The translations under genes were made by a program, and so were the position numbers. This document shows positions 9,599 to 17,238 of a stretch of 64,000 nucleotides of DNA, in pieces. The notes beneath the pieces were generated by a model. That model did not search any database and was not told the origin of the DNA. It saw only the letters and a program-made list of their open reading frames with translations. The stretch is taken from positions 549,947 through 613,946 of the forward strand of contig NZ_LT964739.1 of assembly GCF_900240265.1 (NCBI RefSeq), in the 5' to 3' direction. Source of the DNA: Galactobacillus timonensis. GTDB lineage: Bacteria > Bacillota_I > Bacilli_A > Erysipelotrichales > Erysipelotrichaceae. Positions within the stretch are counted from its first letter, which is position 1, and every line of letters begins with the position of its first letter.

Positions 9599-10812
9599 AA
9601 ATCCCTTTTTGCACAGTGTTGGTAAATCTGCGTCTAGAACCGCTTAGTCATGCGGTTCTACGGAATAGTAATCTCGATATCTTAGCGTTTCTGGGATATA
9701 TAGTGAGCTCACCAGCAGTACTTTGACTTTTTCCAGCGGCTCTGCAGGCGGATTCATCAGAAATGCAAACAGATCCAGATATCCCTGCAGTTCATCGCGT
9801 TCAAACCCGGAATGTGATCTCAGGAAAGCTTTCAGCAGAGCACATGCGTGGTTCACTTCTCTGAGAGGATTGTCCTTATCATCCAGTCTGATCAGATCTC
9901 GTGAATTATATTTCTTTTCGGTAAGGTTCAGATCCGATACCAGAATTGAATGTGAACGCTCACTGTCATGGATCAGTATGGAGCCTTCCTGAATATGCTG
10001 GCTGAAGGCATTCCAGGTACTCTCTTTCGTAGGCTTTCCTTGATGGTTTTCGTAGATTGCAATTGTCTGCGTGCCATCAGTTCCAATTGCGATACACATC
10101 TTGTTTCTGGATATGCCTCTGTATTGTTTGCCGTCAATCAGCTGCCTGTGCTTTTTTCCCAGATCCCAGTATGTTTCATCGATCTGAACATTTCCGAACA
10201 GCACAATGTTCTCCTGATAGTTATCTAAGATTTTGAACAGCTTCGCATCCCAATATTTCGTTGTTGTGAAGGAATTACGGCCATTCTTTGAGGCAAGACT
10301 CATACTTTCATAACCGATAATTCTCAGGAGCTGCTCAACCCATTCTGTGTACGGTATTTTATGATCTTCAAAAATGGTCCCGGTTGTGATGGTGAATGTC
10401 CTTCCGCAATCTTTGCAGAGATACCTGTTTACGCCATTTGAAGTATGACCGTACTTGATGAAGTTTTCTGATCCGCAATGTCTGCATTGAAAGACCTGAA
10501 ATGCATTCAGAAACTCTGCTTCTCCGGATTCTATCAGGCTTTGATGCCTGCGATCAAAGACTTCCACATACTGATCCTTAATGAACTGCTCGTACGGCGA
10601 AAGACTCTCCTTATAATCCCAGGGCGTACGGCGCCTGGAAGAGGTAAGCGATTGATTATACATTTGTGGTAGACCTCAATACTTAAGTAAGCAGTCATGA
10701 GGAGGCCTACCACAGCTAACTCAGAACCACTTACCAAAGCGTTTTAGCTTTCTAGCCCCGTCGGGCTATCCAAATTATAGATTCTTCACCAACACTGTGC
10801 AAAAGCGGATTA
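9599..10812. mobile_element. IS1595-family insertion sequence, complete
   Basis: A 1214-bp element with 25-bp imperfect terminal inverted repeats (9599-9623 and 10788-10812, 22 of 25 matching; shared core TTTTGCACAGTGTTGGT). It is flanked by perfect 8-bp direct repeats TAATCTAT (9591-9598 and 10813-10820), the duplication length known for IS1595. It carries one intact transposase gene on the minus strand. It lies between the SHOCT gene and that gene's likely terminator. Confidence 0.93.
9644..10663 (-). CDS. IS1595-family transposase (ISXO2-like)
   Basis: 339 residues. A zinc ribbon lies near the N-terminus (C60xxC63 ... C83xxC86), followed by the helical region and the ISXO2-like catalytic fold with acidic residues at D162 (IDETYWD) and D233 (IHDSERSH), then the C-terminal NHACALLKAFLRSH stretch where the family keeps its last active-site residue. 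The C-terminal phrase IPETLRYRDYY reappears in the MITE at 39.2-39.6 kb. The frame is intact, so the element may be active. Confidence 0.92.
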   Translation of the reverse strand: MYNQSLTSSRRRTPWDYKESLSPYEQFIKDQYVEVFDRRHQSLIESGEAEFLNAFQVFQCRHCGSENFIKYGHTSNGVNRYLCKDCGRTFTITTGTIFEDHKIPYTEWVEQLLRIIGYESMSLASKNGRNSFTTTKYWDAKLFKILDNYQENIVLFGNVQIDETYWDLGKKHRQLIDGKQYRGISRNKMCIAIGTDGTQTIAIYENHQGKPTKESTWNAFSQHIQEGSILIHDSERSHSILVSDLNLTEKKYNSRDLIRLDDKDNPLREVNHACALLKAFLRSHSGFERDELQGYLDLFAFLMNPPAEPLEKVKVLLVSSLYIPETLRYRDYYSVEPHD

Positions 10813-10821
10813 TAATCTATT

Positions 10822-10854
10822 AATCCGTGAACCTTCCAGCTCACGGATTTTTTT
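10822..10854 (+). terminator. Intrinsic terminator next to the IS1595 target site
   Basis: A perfect 9-bp stem AATCCGTGA/TCACGGATT is followed by T6. It would have ended the SHOCT gene transcript before the IS inserted. Confidence 0.75.
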
Positions 10855-10860
10855 CGTCTT

Positions 10861-10974
10861 TCATCGGCACTGGGCGTTCTTCACGTATACGTCCGCAACC
10901 GCAGGAATCAGATTGCAGTAATGTGTCCCCTGTGCAAAAATCACGGCGTCGTGATCTGAAGATGAATGCCGTCC
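10861..10974 (-). pseudogene. Gene fragment: C-terminal remnant of an unidentified protein
   Basis: In the frame of the UDG-like gene and directly after its stop, an open stretch of about 37 residues reads like a real protein end (SDHDAVIFAQGTHYCN... then NAQCR and TGA). The DAVIFAQG phrase recalls aspartate/glutamate-racemase-type C-termini, but this is too short to be sure. It could mark a gene cut when the upstream AAA-WYL-UDG module arrived. Confidence 0.3.
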
Positions 10975-10977
10975 TGC

Positions 10978-11766
10978 TTATTCGACCTTTGCACCGCTAA
11001 TAATATGTTCGACCAGATCATCCAGTGACATTCCTTTCTTTTTGGATCTCAAAATATACGCCGGATGGTAGGTCCAGTAAACCGGTACTGACAGTTTCGT
11101 CAGTGACTCATCAATCCGGACACAATAGCCTTCTGCATTTGCCGTCGGCCTGATCGCAGCCAATTGCTTTTTCTCAATCCTCAATGCAATGCTGAGAGAT
11201 TTGGTGTAGTTAGGGCCAACCAGAAAAACAATTACGTCAGGCTTTACAATTTCTATTTCCTTTTGTACCAGCGTCTTCTCATCCTTCCGTACGGGCGAAT
11301 TGAAAATAACTTCATCATCGCCTGTTAATGGTATTGTCTTCCTGCTTTCAGGTTCAAACCGATGGAATTTATCCAGATTTGACCAAGCCGGATGCCAGCC
11401 CTGTTGAACTATTTTTCGAAAGAGAGACCAAAAAGGAGACTTATTCAATTTTTCGCGAGGCAAGTCCTGAGAGTCCTGGCCTGCCGAAATCATTCTCGTC
11501 TGATCGATCTGAGACATGGCATAACAAATCACCCAGTCCTGTATCCTCTCGAGAGAATTATCATTATCGAAATAAAAATTTCTCGCCTCCTGGCCGAACA
11601 GCAGAATGCGTCTGCCTACCGCTTCCGCATAATATTCGCTAATGCCCGGCACAAACACATCCGAATACAGTCCTTCTGTCGATTTCAGACGTTTCTGAAC
11701 TGAGTCCGAGTTCAGCCAGTCCCGCGTCACGTTTCTCAACTGTTCATTTACTTGATCCCGATTCAT
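10978..11766 (-). CDS. Uracil-DNA-glycosylase-superfamily-like protein
   Basis: 262 residues from the ATG at 11766, chosen because AAGAGGG lies just upstream and the longer frame only runs into the WYL gene. Features resembling the UDG fold are a first beta strand and turn (RRILLFGQEARNF, about 50-62), a central strand ending in VFLVGPNY, and a late HPAYILR that looks like the superfamily's HPS-type motif. It overlaps the WYL gene by 23 bp and is last in the four-gene AAA module. If real, it would read or excise modified bases. I infer the fold only from these motifs; it could be a distinct family. Confidence 0.5.
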   Translation of the reverse strand: MNRDQVNEQLRNVTRDWLNSDSVQKRLKSTEGLYSDVFVPGISEYYAEAVGRRILLFGQEARNFYFDNDNSLERIQDWVICYAMSQIDQTRMISAGQDSQDLPREKLNKSPFWSLFRKIVQQGWHPAWSNLDKFHRFEPESRKTIPLTGDDEVIFNSPVRKDEKTLVQKEIEIVKPDVIVFLVGPNYTKSLSIALRIEKKQLAAIRPTANAEGYCVRIDESLTKLSVPVYWTYHPAYILRSKKKGMSLDDLVEHIISGAKVE

Positions 11767-12781
11767 TTTCAGCCCTCTTTTCTTCAATATATGCCTGTTG
11801 AATCCCGTCGATGAATTCAAGGAATTCGTTCTTTATTCTCTCCGGTTCTTCGATGACAATATTGCGCCCATATCCGGCAAGCCATTGATAGAAGCCTTCG
11901 GACGCAACTGCTTTCACATGGACCTTGAAGCTTCCGTCCGGCTGATTGATCATCACAATGTTCTTTCCGAACTTCCTCTGAATATTTCTTCGGACCCATT
12001 TGGAACAGTGCAACGCCAGAGCCTCGGGCACACCGTTGTACATATGCACCGATTCCTTCAGATATTTGTTGATGCTGAAGGAAGAGCCCTGGTCCTTGAA
12101 TTCACTGATTTCGCTGACCGGTCGGACCGGAAGTTCCGTTTCCGTAATGTTCTCCATCAGATCGAGTTTAAAATGCGTCGCATGATCATGTTCCGACGGA
12201 TTTGCGATGAGGTAATACTCATTCTCATAGAGCGGAAGATAATACGGACTTGCCGTATAGACCTTTCCGCCGCGATATGGTTCTTTCTTACCGTCCGGGC
12301 CGACAACCGTGTATTGAAAGGAAATCTGATGCCGGTCCATGATTGCATGGAGGACAGTGTCAAACTTGATCTTGTTCGCCGCATCTTCCGATTTCAAGGA
12401 AGAGTCAATATAAGTGGTGGACGAAATCAGATTTCTTCCATTTTCTGTAGCCGCTGAAGCCAGCTTCTGAATCAGCTTTTCCGAATCTTTTTCCGTCAAC
12501 CACGCCGCCGAAGCAACCGCATCCGCAAGGATCTTGAGCTCATAATCTTCAAAGATCTGATCGGTCATATAGAACCCATCATTATGGTTCTCACATTTTT
12601 CGATGCTGAAGCCCGCTTCGCTGATAGTCTGAAGATCCCGGGCAACCGACTTCCGCTCCGCATGAATCCCCTTTGCCTGAAGATGTTGAATGATCTGCGA
12701 GATATTCAATGGATGATCCGCATCCGTATGCTGCATGATTTCCAGAGTATAGAGTAATTTCAGCTTATTATTTTCTGCCAT
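11744..12781 (-). CDS. WYL-domain transcriptional regulator
   Basis: 345 residues. The N-terminal winged helix (1-75) contains KLLYTLEIMQ and a recognition helix around RKSVARDLQTI. The WYL domain follows (about 140-230), with SPYYLPLYENEYYLIA and the FKLDLMENI strand, and a C-terminal WCX extension ends in WLAGYGRNIVIEEPERI. WYL regulators bind ligands, often nucleic acid, and frequently control defence cassettes (BrxR, CapW). It sits 50 bp after the second AAA gene and overlaps the UDG-like gene, so it probably regulates this operon. Confidence 0.88.
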   Translation of the reverse strand: MAENNKLKLLYTLEIMQHTDADHPLNISQIIQHLQAKGIHAERKSVARDLQTISEAGFSIEKCENHNDGFYMTDQIFEDYELKILADAVASAAWLTEKDSEKLIQKLASAATENGRNLISSTTYIDSSLKSEDAANKIKFDTVLHAIMDRHQISFQYTVVGPDGKKEPYRGGKVYTASPYYLPLYENEYYLIANPSEHDHATHFKLDLMENITETELPVRPVSEISEFKDQGSSFSINKYLKESVHMYNGVPEALALHCSKWVRRNIQRKFGKNIVMINQPDGSFKVHVKAVASEGFYQWLAGYGRNIVIEEPERIKNEFLEFIDGIQQAYIEEKRAENESGSSK

Positions 12782-12831
12782 CTCATTAAGCTCTTTATCA
12801 ATGTCACTGTATCGTAGAGCTGCTTACGCAA

Positions 12832-14169
12832 TCAATTATTGAACCCAAAGAAGGATTTTTCATCAGTCGAACTTTCAGACTTCCTTCTGCACTCCTGAAT
12901 CTGATCATCCAGAACAATTCCTTCCTGCAGAAGCATATTCGCCAATGCATCTACAAACCGCTGATGTTTGATCAGAAGATACGACGCAATCCTCTCTGCG
13001 ATGACCGCAAGTACCCGAATGTTGATATTGTTGTTCTCCTGATCCAGGCCGTTTTCATTTCCGCCCAAATCGAACCAGATACCGTCTTCACTGATTTCTT
13101 CAAGAAAATGATATACCTCTTCCAGTTGAACAACCGGTTCATTTTTCACGATTCCAAATTTCATGATATCAATCATTCTGGCCGCGGCATTTGCGATGAT
13201 ATCCCGCTCATAGATTGCTTCTTTTCCCGCAGAATATTCTCCATCCTCTCTCCGCTTGAGGATTGTACTGGCGGTTGTGCCACTGCTCATATAGATCGCC
13301 GCCACATCAACCGTACCCGGGGCCATCACTTCCAGTACGACTGTCTTCGCTGCCGTTTCATATGCTTCCTGCGGAAGGGACCTTTTTTCATTCTGCCTGT
13401 TGATTTCTTCCAGGCTGCAGCCTTGTCTGTCCTTAATAATACTTAGCCGCGCTAAGAAGAAGTCGAATGCAGTGATGCACGGGTGATTGTTGCTCGCAGC
13501 TTCCAGAACAGCCTGTTTCATAATGTTCTTAACTATTAACGGCGTTGTTTCCGGTGACGACAGAATCTTTGCAATCTTTTGCGGCGCAAGTTCCGTATTC
13601 ATATTCCCGGCATTAAGGATCGGCTCGACGATCTCACGAATATCTTCCTGATCAATAGCTTCAAGATCCAGCGCAATATCAATTTTCCCAGGCCGGATCA
13701 GAGTCTCATAGTAATCGTATCGATCAGCAGTAAACACAATAAATACATTTTTACCTTCGATGGCATCCATGCATTCTTTCAGCTTGATTTCCAGGTGGGT
13801 TGATATTGTCGAATATTGATCCAGGTCATCCAGAAAAATGATCGAAGGTGTCTGATTTTCGGCCGCCGCAAAAACATCTGTGATCTGTCGATAGTTTGTT
13901 GTTAGCGGACTGATGTGATGAATCTGAAATGACGGCCGCCCCGATGCACGAATCAGGCAGTTTGCCAGTGTCGTTTTTCCGGCACCGTTTTTTCCAAACA
14001 GAATGATTCCGGAAGGATCACGGCTCCCCAGTGCCTTGAACTTTGGATTGCCCCGGAGAATTTCCGCAATCCGCATCAGGAAGCCGCGAACATAGCGGTA
14101 CCCCTTCACCGATTCAAATGCCTCGATGACTTCCGGATCAAACTCTTCACAGTTTTCATCTCTCGTCAT
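12832..14169 (-). CDS. FtsH-like AAA+ ATPase with degenerate M41 peptidase domain
   Basis: 445 residues with no membrane segment. The AAA+ core has Walker A GKNGAGKT (59-66), Walker B IIFLDDLD (110-117) and an FtsH-like LIRPGKID second region (157-164). Where FtsH has the zinc helix HEAGH, this protein reads AYETAAKTVV (269-278), so the zinc ligands are lost. A later DIIANAAARMIDIM segment resembles FtsH's peptidase helices. It should hydrolyse ATP and remodel proteins but not cut them. Its start overlaps the stop of the paralogous upstream gene by 4 bp. Confidence 0.75.
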   Translation of the reverse strand: MTRDENCEEFDPEVIEAFESVKGYRYVRGFLMRIAEILRGNPKFKALGSRDPSGIILFGKNGAGKTTLANCLIRASGRPSFQIHHISPLTTNYRQITDVFAAAENQTPSIIFLDDLDQYSTISTHLEIKLKECMDAIEGKNVFIVFTADRYDYYETLIRPGKIDIALDLEAIDQEDIREIVEPILNAGNMNTELAPQKIAKILSSPETTPLIVKNIMKQAVLEAASNNHPCITAFDFFLARLSIIKDRQGCSLEEINRQNEKRSLPQEAYETAAKTVVLEVMAPGTVDVAAIYMSSGTTASTILKRREDGEYSAGKEAIYERDIIANAAARMIDIMKFGIVKNEPVVQLEEVYHFLEEISEDGIWFDLGGNENGLDQENNNINIRVLAVIAERIASYLLIKHQRFVDALANMLLQEGIVLDDQIQECRRKSESSTDEKSFFGFNN

Positions 14170-15539
14170 ATGGATATCCTCTTATGGAAAACGGTCTGCT
14201 CAGATTGCGCACGCTTTTGTCGGCACTCCTGAATCTGTTCTTCCAGCAGAAATTCATTCTGTAAGAGTTCTTCGGCCAGCAGGTCGACAAATGATTCATT
14301 CTTCTTTAACAGGGATAAGGATGTTCTCTCTGCTTCTTTGATCAGGAGCCAGTACCAGTAATTCTTTAAACGTTCATTGGCATTTTCCACCGGAAAGAAT
14401 CGTTCCGCATGGTCAAAGAAACCTTCCTGATCCATGTCCTCCAGCACAGAATTGACCGACTCATTCTCTGAAAAGGGTGCCGGCTCACTCCTTCCGAACT
14501 TCATCAGACTGATCATTCTTGGCGAAGCGTCGATGATGGAAAATTTCCTGTCTTCCTCAATCCTTTGTTCCAAAAATGATTTCTTGCATTGATCCGGAAC
14601 AGATCCCCAGCGGATTCCCCTGGCACCATGGAACCAGAAGACCCCTGCGATATGGGTACTTCCCGGGAAATACAGTTCCCAGAGGGCCGTTTTGGCAGCG
14701 ATCTCATACGCTTTCTTTTGCATGCATGTTCTGTTGATATCCCTTTGTTCCTGATGAAATGCATACACCGGCGCTTCTTCATCGGCAGAAAGAAGAGCGT
14801 GGTAATAATTCGATACATGAATGGATGAATAGCCTGACTGAACCGCCTCATCCGCAGCTTCCTGAACAAAATTGCGAAGCCTTGCAGGCTCAAGCGCCAG
14901 CGGCCAGCCGAACAGTTTCAGAATTTCCTCCGGCGCAAGATCGGAAGATATGTTCAGCTCCTTCAGGGAAGACCGCAGAAAATCTACGGTGCATTTTTGA
15001 TCCATCTCCAGACAATCAATGTAGATTTGTAAATCGATTCGTTCGCGGCTTACCAGTTTGGGATCGTAGGCATACGTCGGGTTACAGGCCACAAGTACAA
15101 AAACGTGTTTCCCGTGAACCGAATCAATGCAGTTCATTAACTCTTTCTTTATCTTTTCCGCAGTTGACTCATCCTGAAAGACATATGTTTCCAGATCAGC
15201 CAGATAGACAATGGAAGGCGCATGAGCCAGGGCCTCTTCAAATACAGAATGAATGATTGTGTCCCAGTTTCGATCCGGCCGGTCGATGCATATGCGATAG
15301 GCCTTCCTTCCGCTTGCCTGAATCAGACACTTTGCCAGCAGCGTTTTTCCCATGGCATCGTATCCATAAAGAAGGAGACCGGAAGGTTCGTGATCTCCGC
15401 TTTCATCAACATTCGGCGGATCTTTCAGTATTTTTGCGATGGTCATCAGCCGTTTCTTTAAGTCAGAGAATCCCCATACAGGTTTAAAGGCCTTCATGAT
15501 TTTGTCATCGAAGGATGGATTACTTTCTGCATTTTCCAT
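14166..15539 (-). CDS. FtsH-like AAA+ protein, paralogue with degenerate Walker B and peptidase
   Basis: 457 residues, first gene of the module and a diverged paralogue of the next gene with the same layout. Walker A GYDAMGKT (59-66) is intact. Walker B reads IVYLADLE (110-117), with the paired acidic residues altered. The FtsH RPG segment is replaced by SRERID (164-169). The peptidase helix is YEIAAKTALW (278-287) instead of HEAGH. The C-terminal phrase EEQIQECRQKR matches DDQIQECRRKS of its partner. It could form mixed hexamers with its partner as a weak or non-hydrolysing subunit. AAGGAG precedes the start. Confidence 0.72.
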   Translation of the reverse strand: MENAESNPSFDDKIMKAFKPVWGFSDLKKRLMTIAKILKDPPNVDESGDHEPSGLLLYGYDAMGKTLLAKCLIQASGRKAYRICIDRPDRNWDTIIHSVFEEALAHAPSIVYLADLETYVFQDESTAEKIKKELMNCIDSVHGKHVFVLVACNPTYAYDPKLVSRERIDLQIYIDCLEMDQKCTVDFLRSSLKELNISSDLAPEEILKLFGWPLALEPARLRNFVQEAADEAVQSGYSSIHVSNYYHALLSADEEAPVYAFHQEQRDINRTCMQKKAYEIAAKTALWELYFPGSTHIAGVFWFHGARGIRWGSVPDQCKKSFLEQRIEEDRKFSIIDASPRMISLMKFGRSEPAPFSENESVNSVLEDMDQEGFFDHAERFFPVENANERLKNYWYWLLIKEAERTSLSLLKKNESFVDLLAEELLQNEFLLEEQIQECRQKRAQSEQTVFHKRISI

Positions 15540-15572
15540 CGCCTGTTATCTCCTTTCGGAATTAACAATAAA

Positions 15573-15606
15573 GCCTATGCTGTACCAAAAATGGGACAGC
15601 ATAGGC
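15573..15606 (-). promoter_or_regulatory. Palindrome and likely promoter of the AAA-WYL-UDG operon
   Basis: Perfect 11-bp arms GCCTATGCTGT and ACAGCATAGGC are separated by 12 bp. On the minus strand, TTGGTA and a TGTTAAT-like -10 straddle the proximal arm. It is the only sequence between the prsW terminator and the operon start, so it is a good candidate operator for the WYL protein. As RNA it could also form a hairpin. Confidence 0.5.
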
Positions 15607-15612
15607 ATTCGG

Positions 15613-15642
15613 AAATAAAAAAAGATCTGCCGAAGCAGATCT
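15613..15642 (-). terminator. Terminator of prsW / the tmk operon
   Basis: An 8-bp stem AGATCTGC/GCAGATCT with a 4-nt loop is followed on the minus strand by T7. It separates the tmk-to-prsW operon from the AAA module. Confidence 0.9.
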
Positions 15643-15648
15643 CATGCA

Positions 15649-16383
15649 TCAGTAAATCGGACGGTCCGTCCTTGCTTCGCGCTTAATCAAACGATAGATG
15701 ACGAAGTACATGATCACAACGAAGATCAGGAACACACCTGTACCCATGTTGGAGTTCATTGAAGCCGTCGTATCATAGAAGGCATGCATCGCTACGGCAA
15801 GAAGGTATCCCAGCAGCATATTTGCAGTCTTACCTACGCCATCGCCACGGCTGTCGCAGAACTTTGCCCGTGCATACATGATGCCCATGATGACCGAGAA
15901 TCCAAAGTGTGCCGGAATTGCGAAGATTGCCCGCGAGAAGGCAACACTCAGGCCATAGTTGAACACATAGAGAATGTTCTCAAACGCCGCAAAGCCAAGG
16001 GACACAAAGACCGAATACATCATCCCGTCGTAGGTATAGTTGAAGTTCAGGTTGTTCCAGGTACGCTTCTTGAGGAAGTAAAGCTTGCACCCTTCTTCAG
16101 TCAAACCTACAAACAGCATCTGTACGATGAGCAGCGTCATCTTATCCTGAATGTGGAAAGCCGGAATAATCAGGCCGTCCTCAATCCATTCCAGAACCAT
16201 CGCCACCAGCGCCGCATAAACACCGCTCAGCGCCAGTCGCCATAACAGTGCGGCCGGCTCCCTGTCCTGAGGCAGATCATTCACGTAGACATAACGCATC
16301 AGGAAGATGGCAGGAATCACTGCCGCACCGACGTAGATCGCAATTTCCATCAATGACAGGCTAAGCAAACCATAGAACAGCAT
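15649..16383 (-). CDS. prsW: PrsW-family intramembrane metalloprotease
   Basis: 244 residues with about seven hydrophobic segments. The family's catalytic motifs are present: EEGCK (about 130-134), a membrane FENILY segment, IPAHFGFSVIMG, and a late HAFYDT. PrsW (M82) makes site-1 cuts in anti-sigma factors such as RsiW in Bacillus subtilis; no anti-sigma factor is encoded nearby. It lies 2 bp after rsmI and is the last gene before the terminator. Confidence 0.88.
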   Translation of the reverse strand: MLFYGLLSLSLMEIAIYVGAAVIPAIFLMRYVYVNDLPQDREPAALLWRLALSGVYAALVAMVLEWIEDGLIIPAFHIQDKMTLLIVQMLFVGLTEEGCKLYFLKKRTWNNLNFNYTYDGMMYSVFVSLGFAAFENILYVFNYGLSVAFSRAIFAIPAHFGFSVIMGIMYARAKFCDSRGDGVGKTANMLLGYLLAVAMHAFYDTTASMNSNMGTGVFLIFVVIMYFVIYRLIKREARTDRPIY

Positions 16384-16385
16384 AT

Positions 16386-17237
16386 TCAGTTCCTCTTTTC
16401 ATGTACCAGATCATAGAGAAGATTCCGAGCAACGCCTGTCCGCGACGCGACTGCTTTCACGGCCGCATTCTTCGACAGTCCTTTTGCCGTCTCCTCATTA
16501 ACCATGGCGATCAATACACCTTCATCCAGCTCCGGCTGAACCTGCTCAGCTCCCGCAATGACGACGACCATTTCTCCCTTGCGATCAGGAATCACTTCCA
16601 GAACTTCCGATATCGTACCACGCAGAAATTCCTCATGCACCTTGGTCAGTTCACGCGCAACACAGCACTTGCGATCACCGAACACGACCAGCGCATCCCG
16701 CAGCATCTTCTCAATCCGGTGCGGCGCCTCGTAGTACACCATCGTCATCGGAAGTGACGCATATTCCTTCATCTTCTCGACCCGCGCATGTTCGCTGGGC
16801 GGCAGAAAACCGATAAAGACAAACGGCTGGACCACCAGTCCCGAAGCGACTAAGGCATCCACGCCGGCATTGGGACCGCTGACCGGAATCACATTGAATC
16901 CGGCGTCGATGATGGCGGGCACAAGTGTCTGCCCCGGATCATTGATCAGGGGATAGCCCGCATCCGAGATCAGGGCAACATTTTTACCCTCTTCCAGCAG
17001 CGCCAGAATCCCCTTCGTACTCGGTTCTTCGTTGAACTTCTGATACGAGATCAGGCGCTTGGAAATATCAAAGCGCTTCAGCAGAACACCCGACGTACGC
17101 GTATCTTCACAGGCAATGACATCGACACTCTTCAGCACATCGACAGCCCGCGGCGTGAATTCATCCATATTGCCGATCGGCGTAGCCACCAGATACAGCG
17201 ACGCCTTTCCGTTTTCAAAACTGCGCTGGTCGTTCAT
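16386..17237 (-). CDS. rsmI: 16S rRNA (cytidine(1402)-2'-O)-methyltransferase
   Basis: 283 residues. It begins with the tetrapyrrole-methylase-like strand LYLVATPIGNMDEFTPRA, followed by CEDTRTSGVLL, the SAM-binding VALISDAGYPLINDPG and the PVSGPNAGVDALVASGL stretch, all RsmI hallmarks. A C-terminal helix-turn segment (LSKNAAVKAVASRTGVARNLLYDL) matches the RsmI HTH tail. The enzyme methylates C1402 in the ribosomal decoding centre. It follows yaaT with a 1-bp gap, as in the conserved tmk-holB-yaaT-rsmI cluster. Confidence 0.95.
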   Translation of the reverse strand: MNDQRSFENGKASLYLVATPIGNMDEFTPRAVDVLKSVDVIACEDTRTSGVLLKRFDISKRLISYQKFNEEPSTKGILALLEEGKNVALISDAGYPLINDPGQTLVPAIIDAGFNVIPVSGPNAGVDALVASGLVVQPFVFIGFLPPSEHARVEKMKEYASLPMTMVYYEAPHRIEKMLRDALVVFGDRKCCVARELTKVHEEFLRGTISEVLEVIPDRKGEMVVVIAGAEQVQPELDEGVLIAMVNEETAKGLSKNAAVKAVASRTGVARNLLYDLVHEKRN

Positions 17238-17238
17238 A

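Noticed and set aside
12964..13446. Long plus-strand open frames opposite the AAA genes
   Set aside because: They mirror the minus-strand codon structure, lack ribosome binding sites and encode no recognisable domains.
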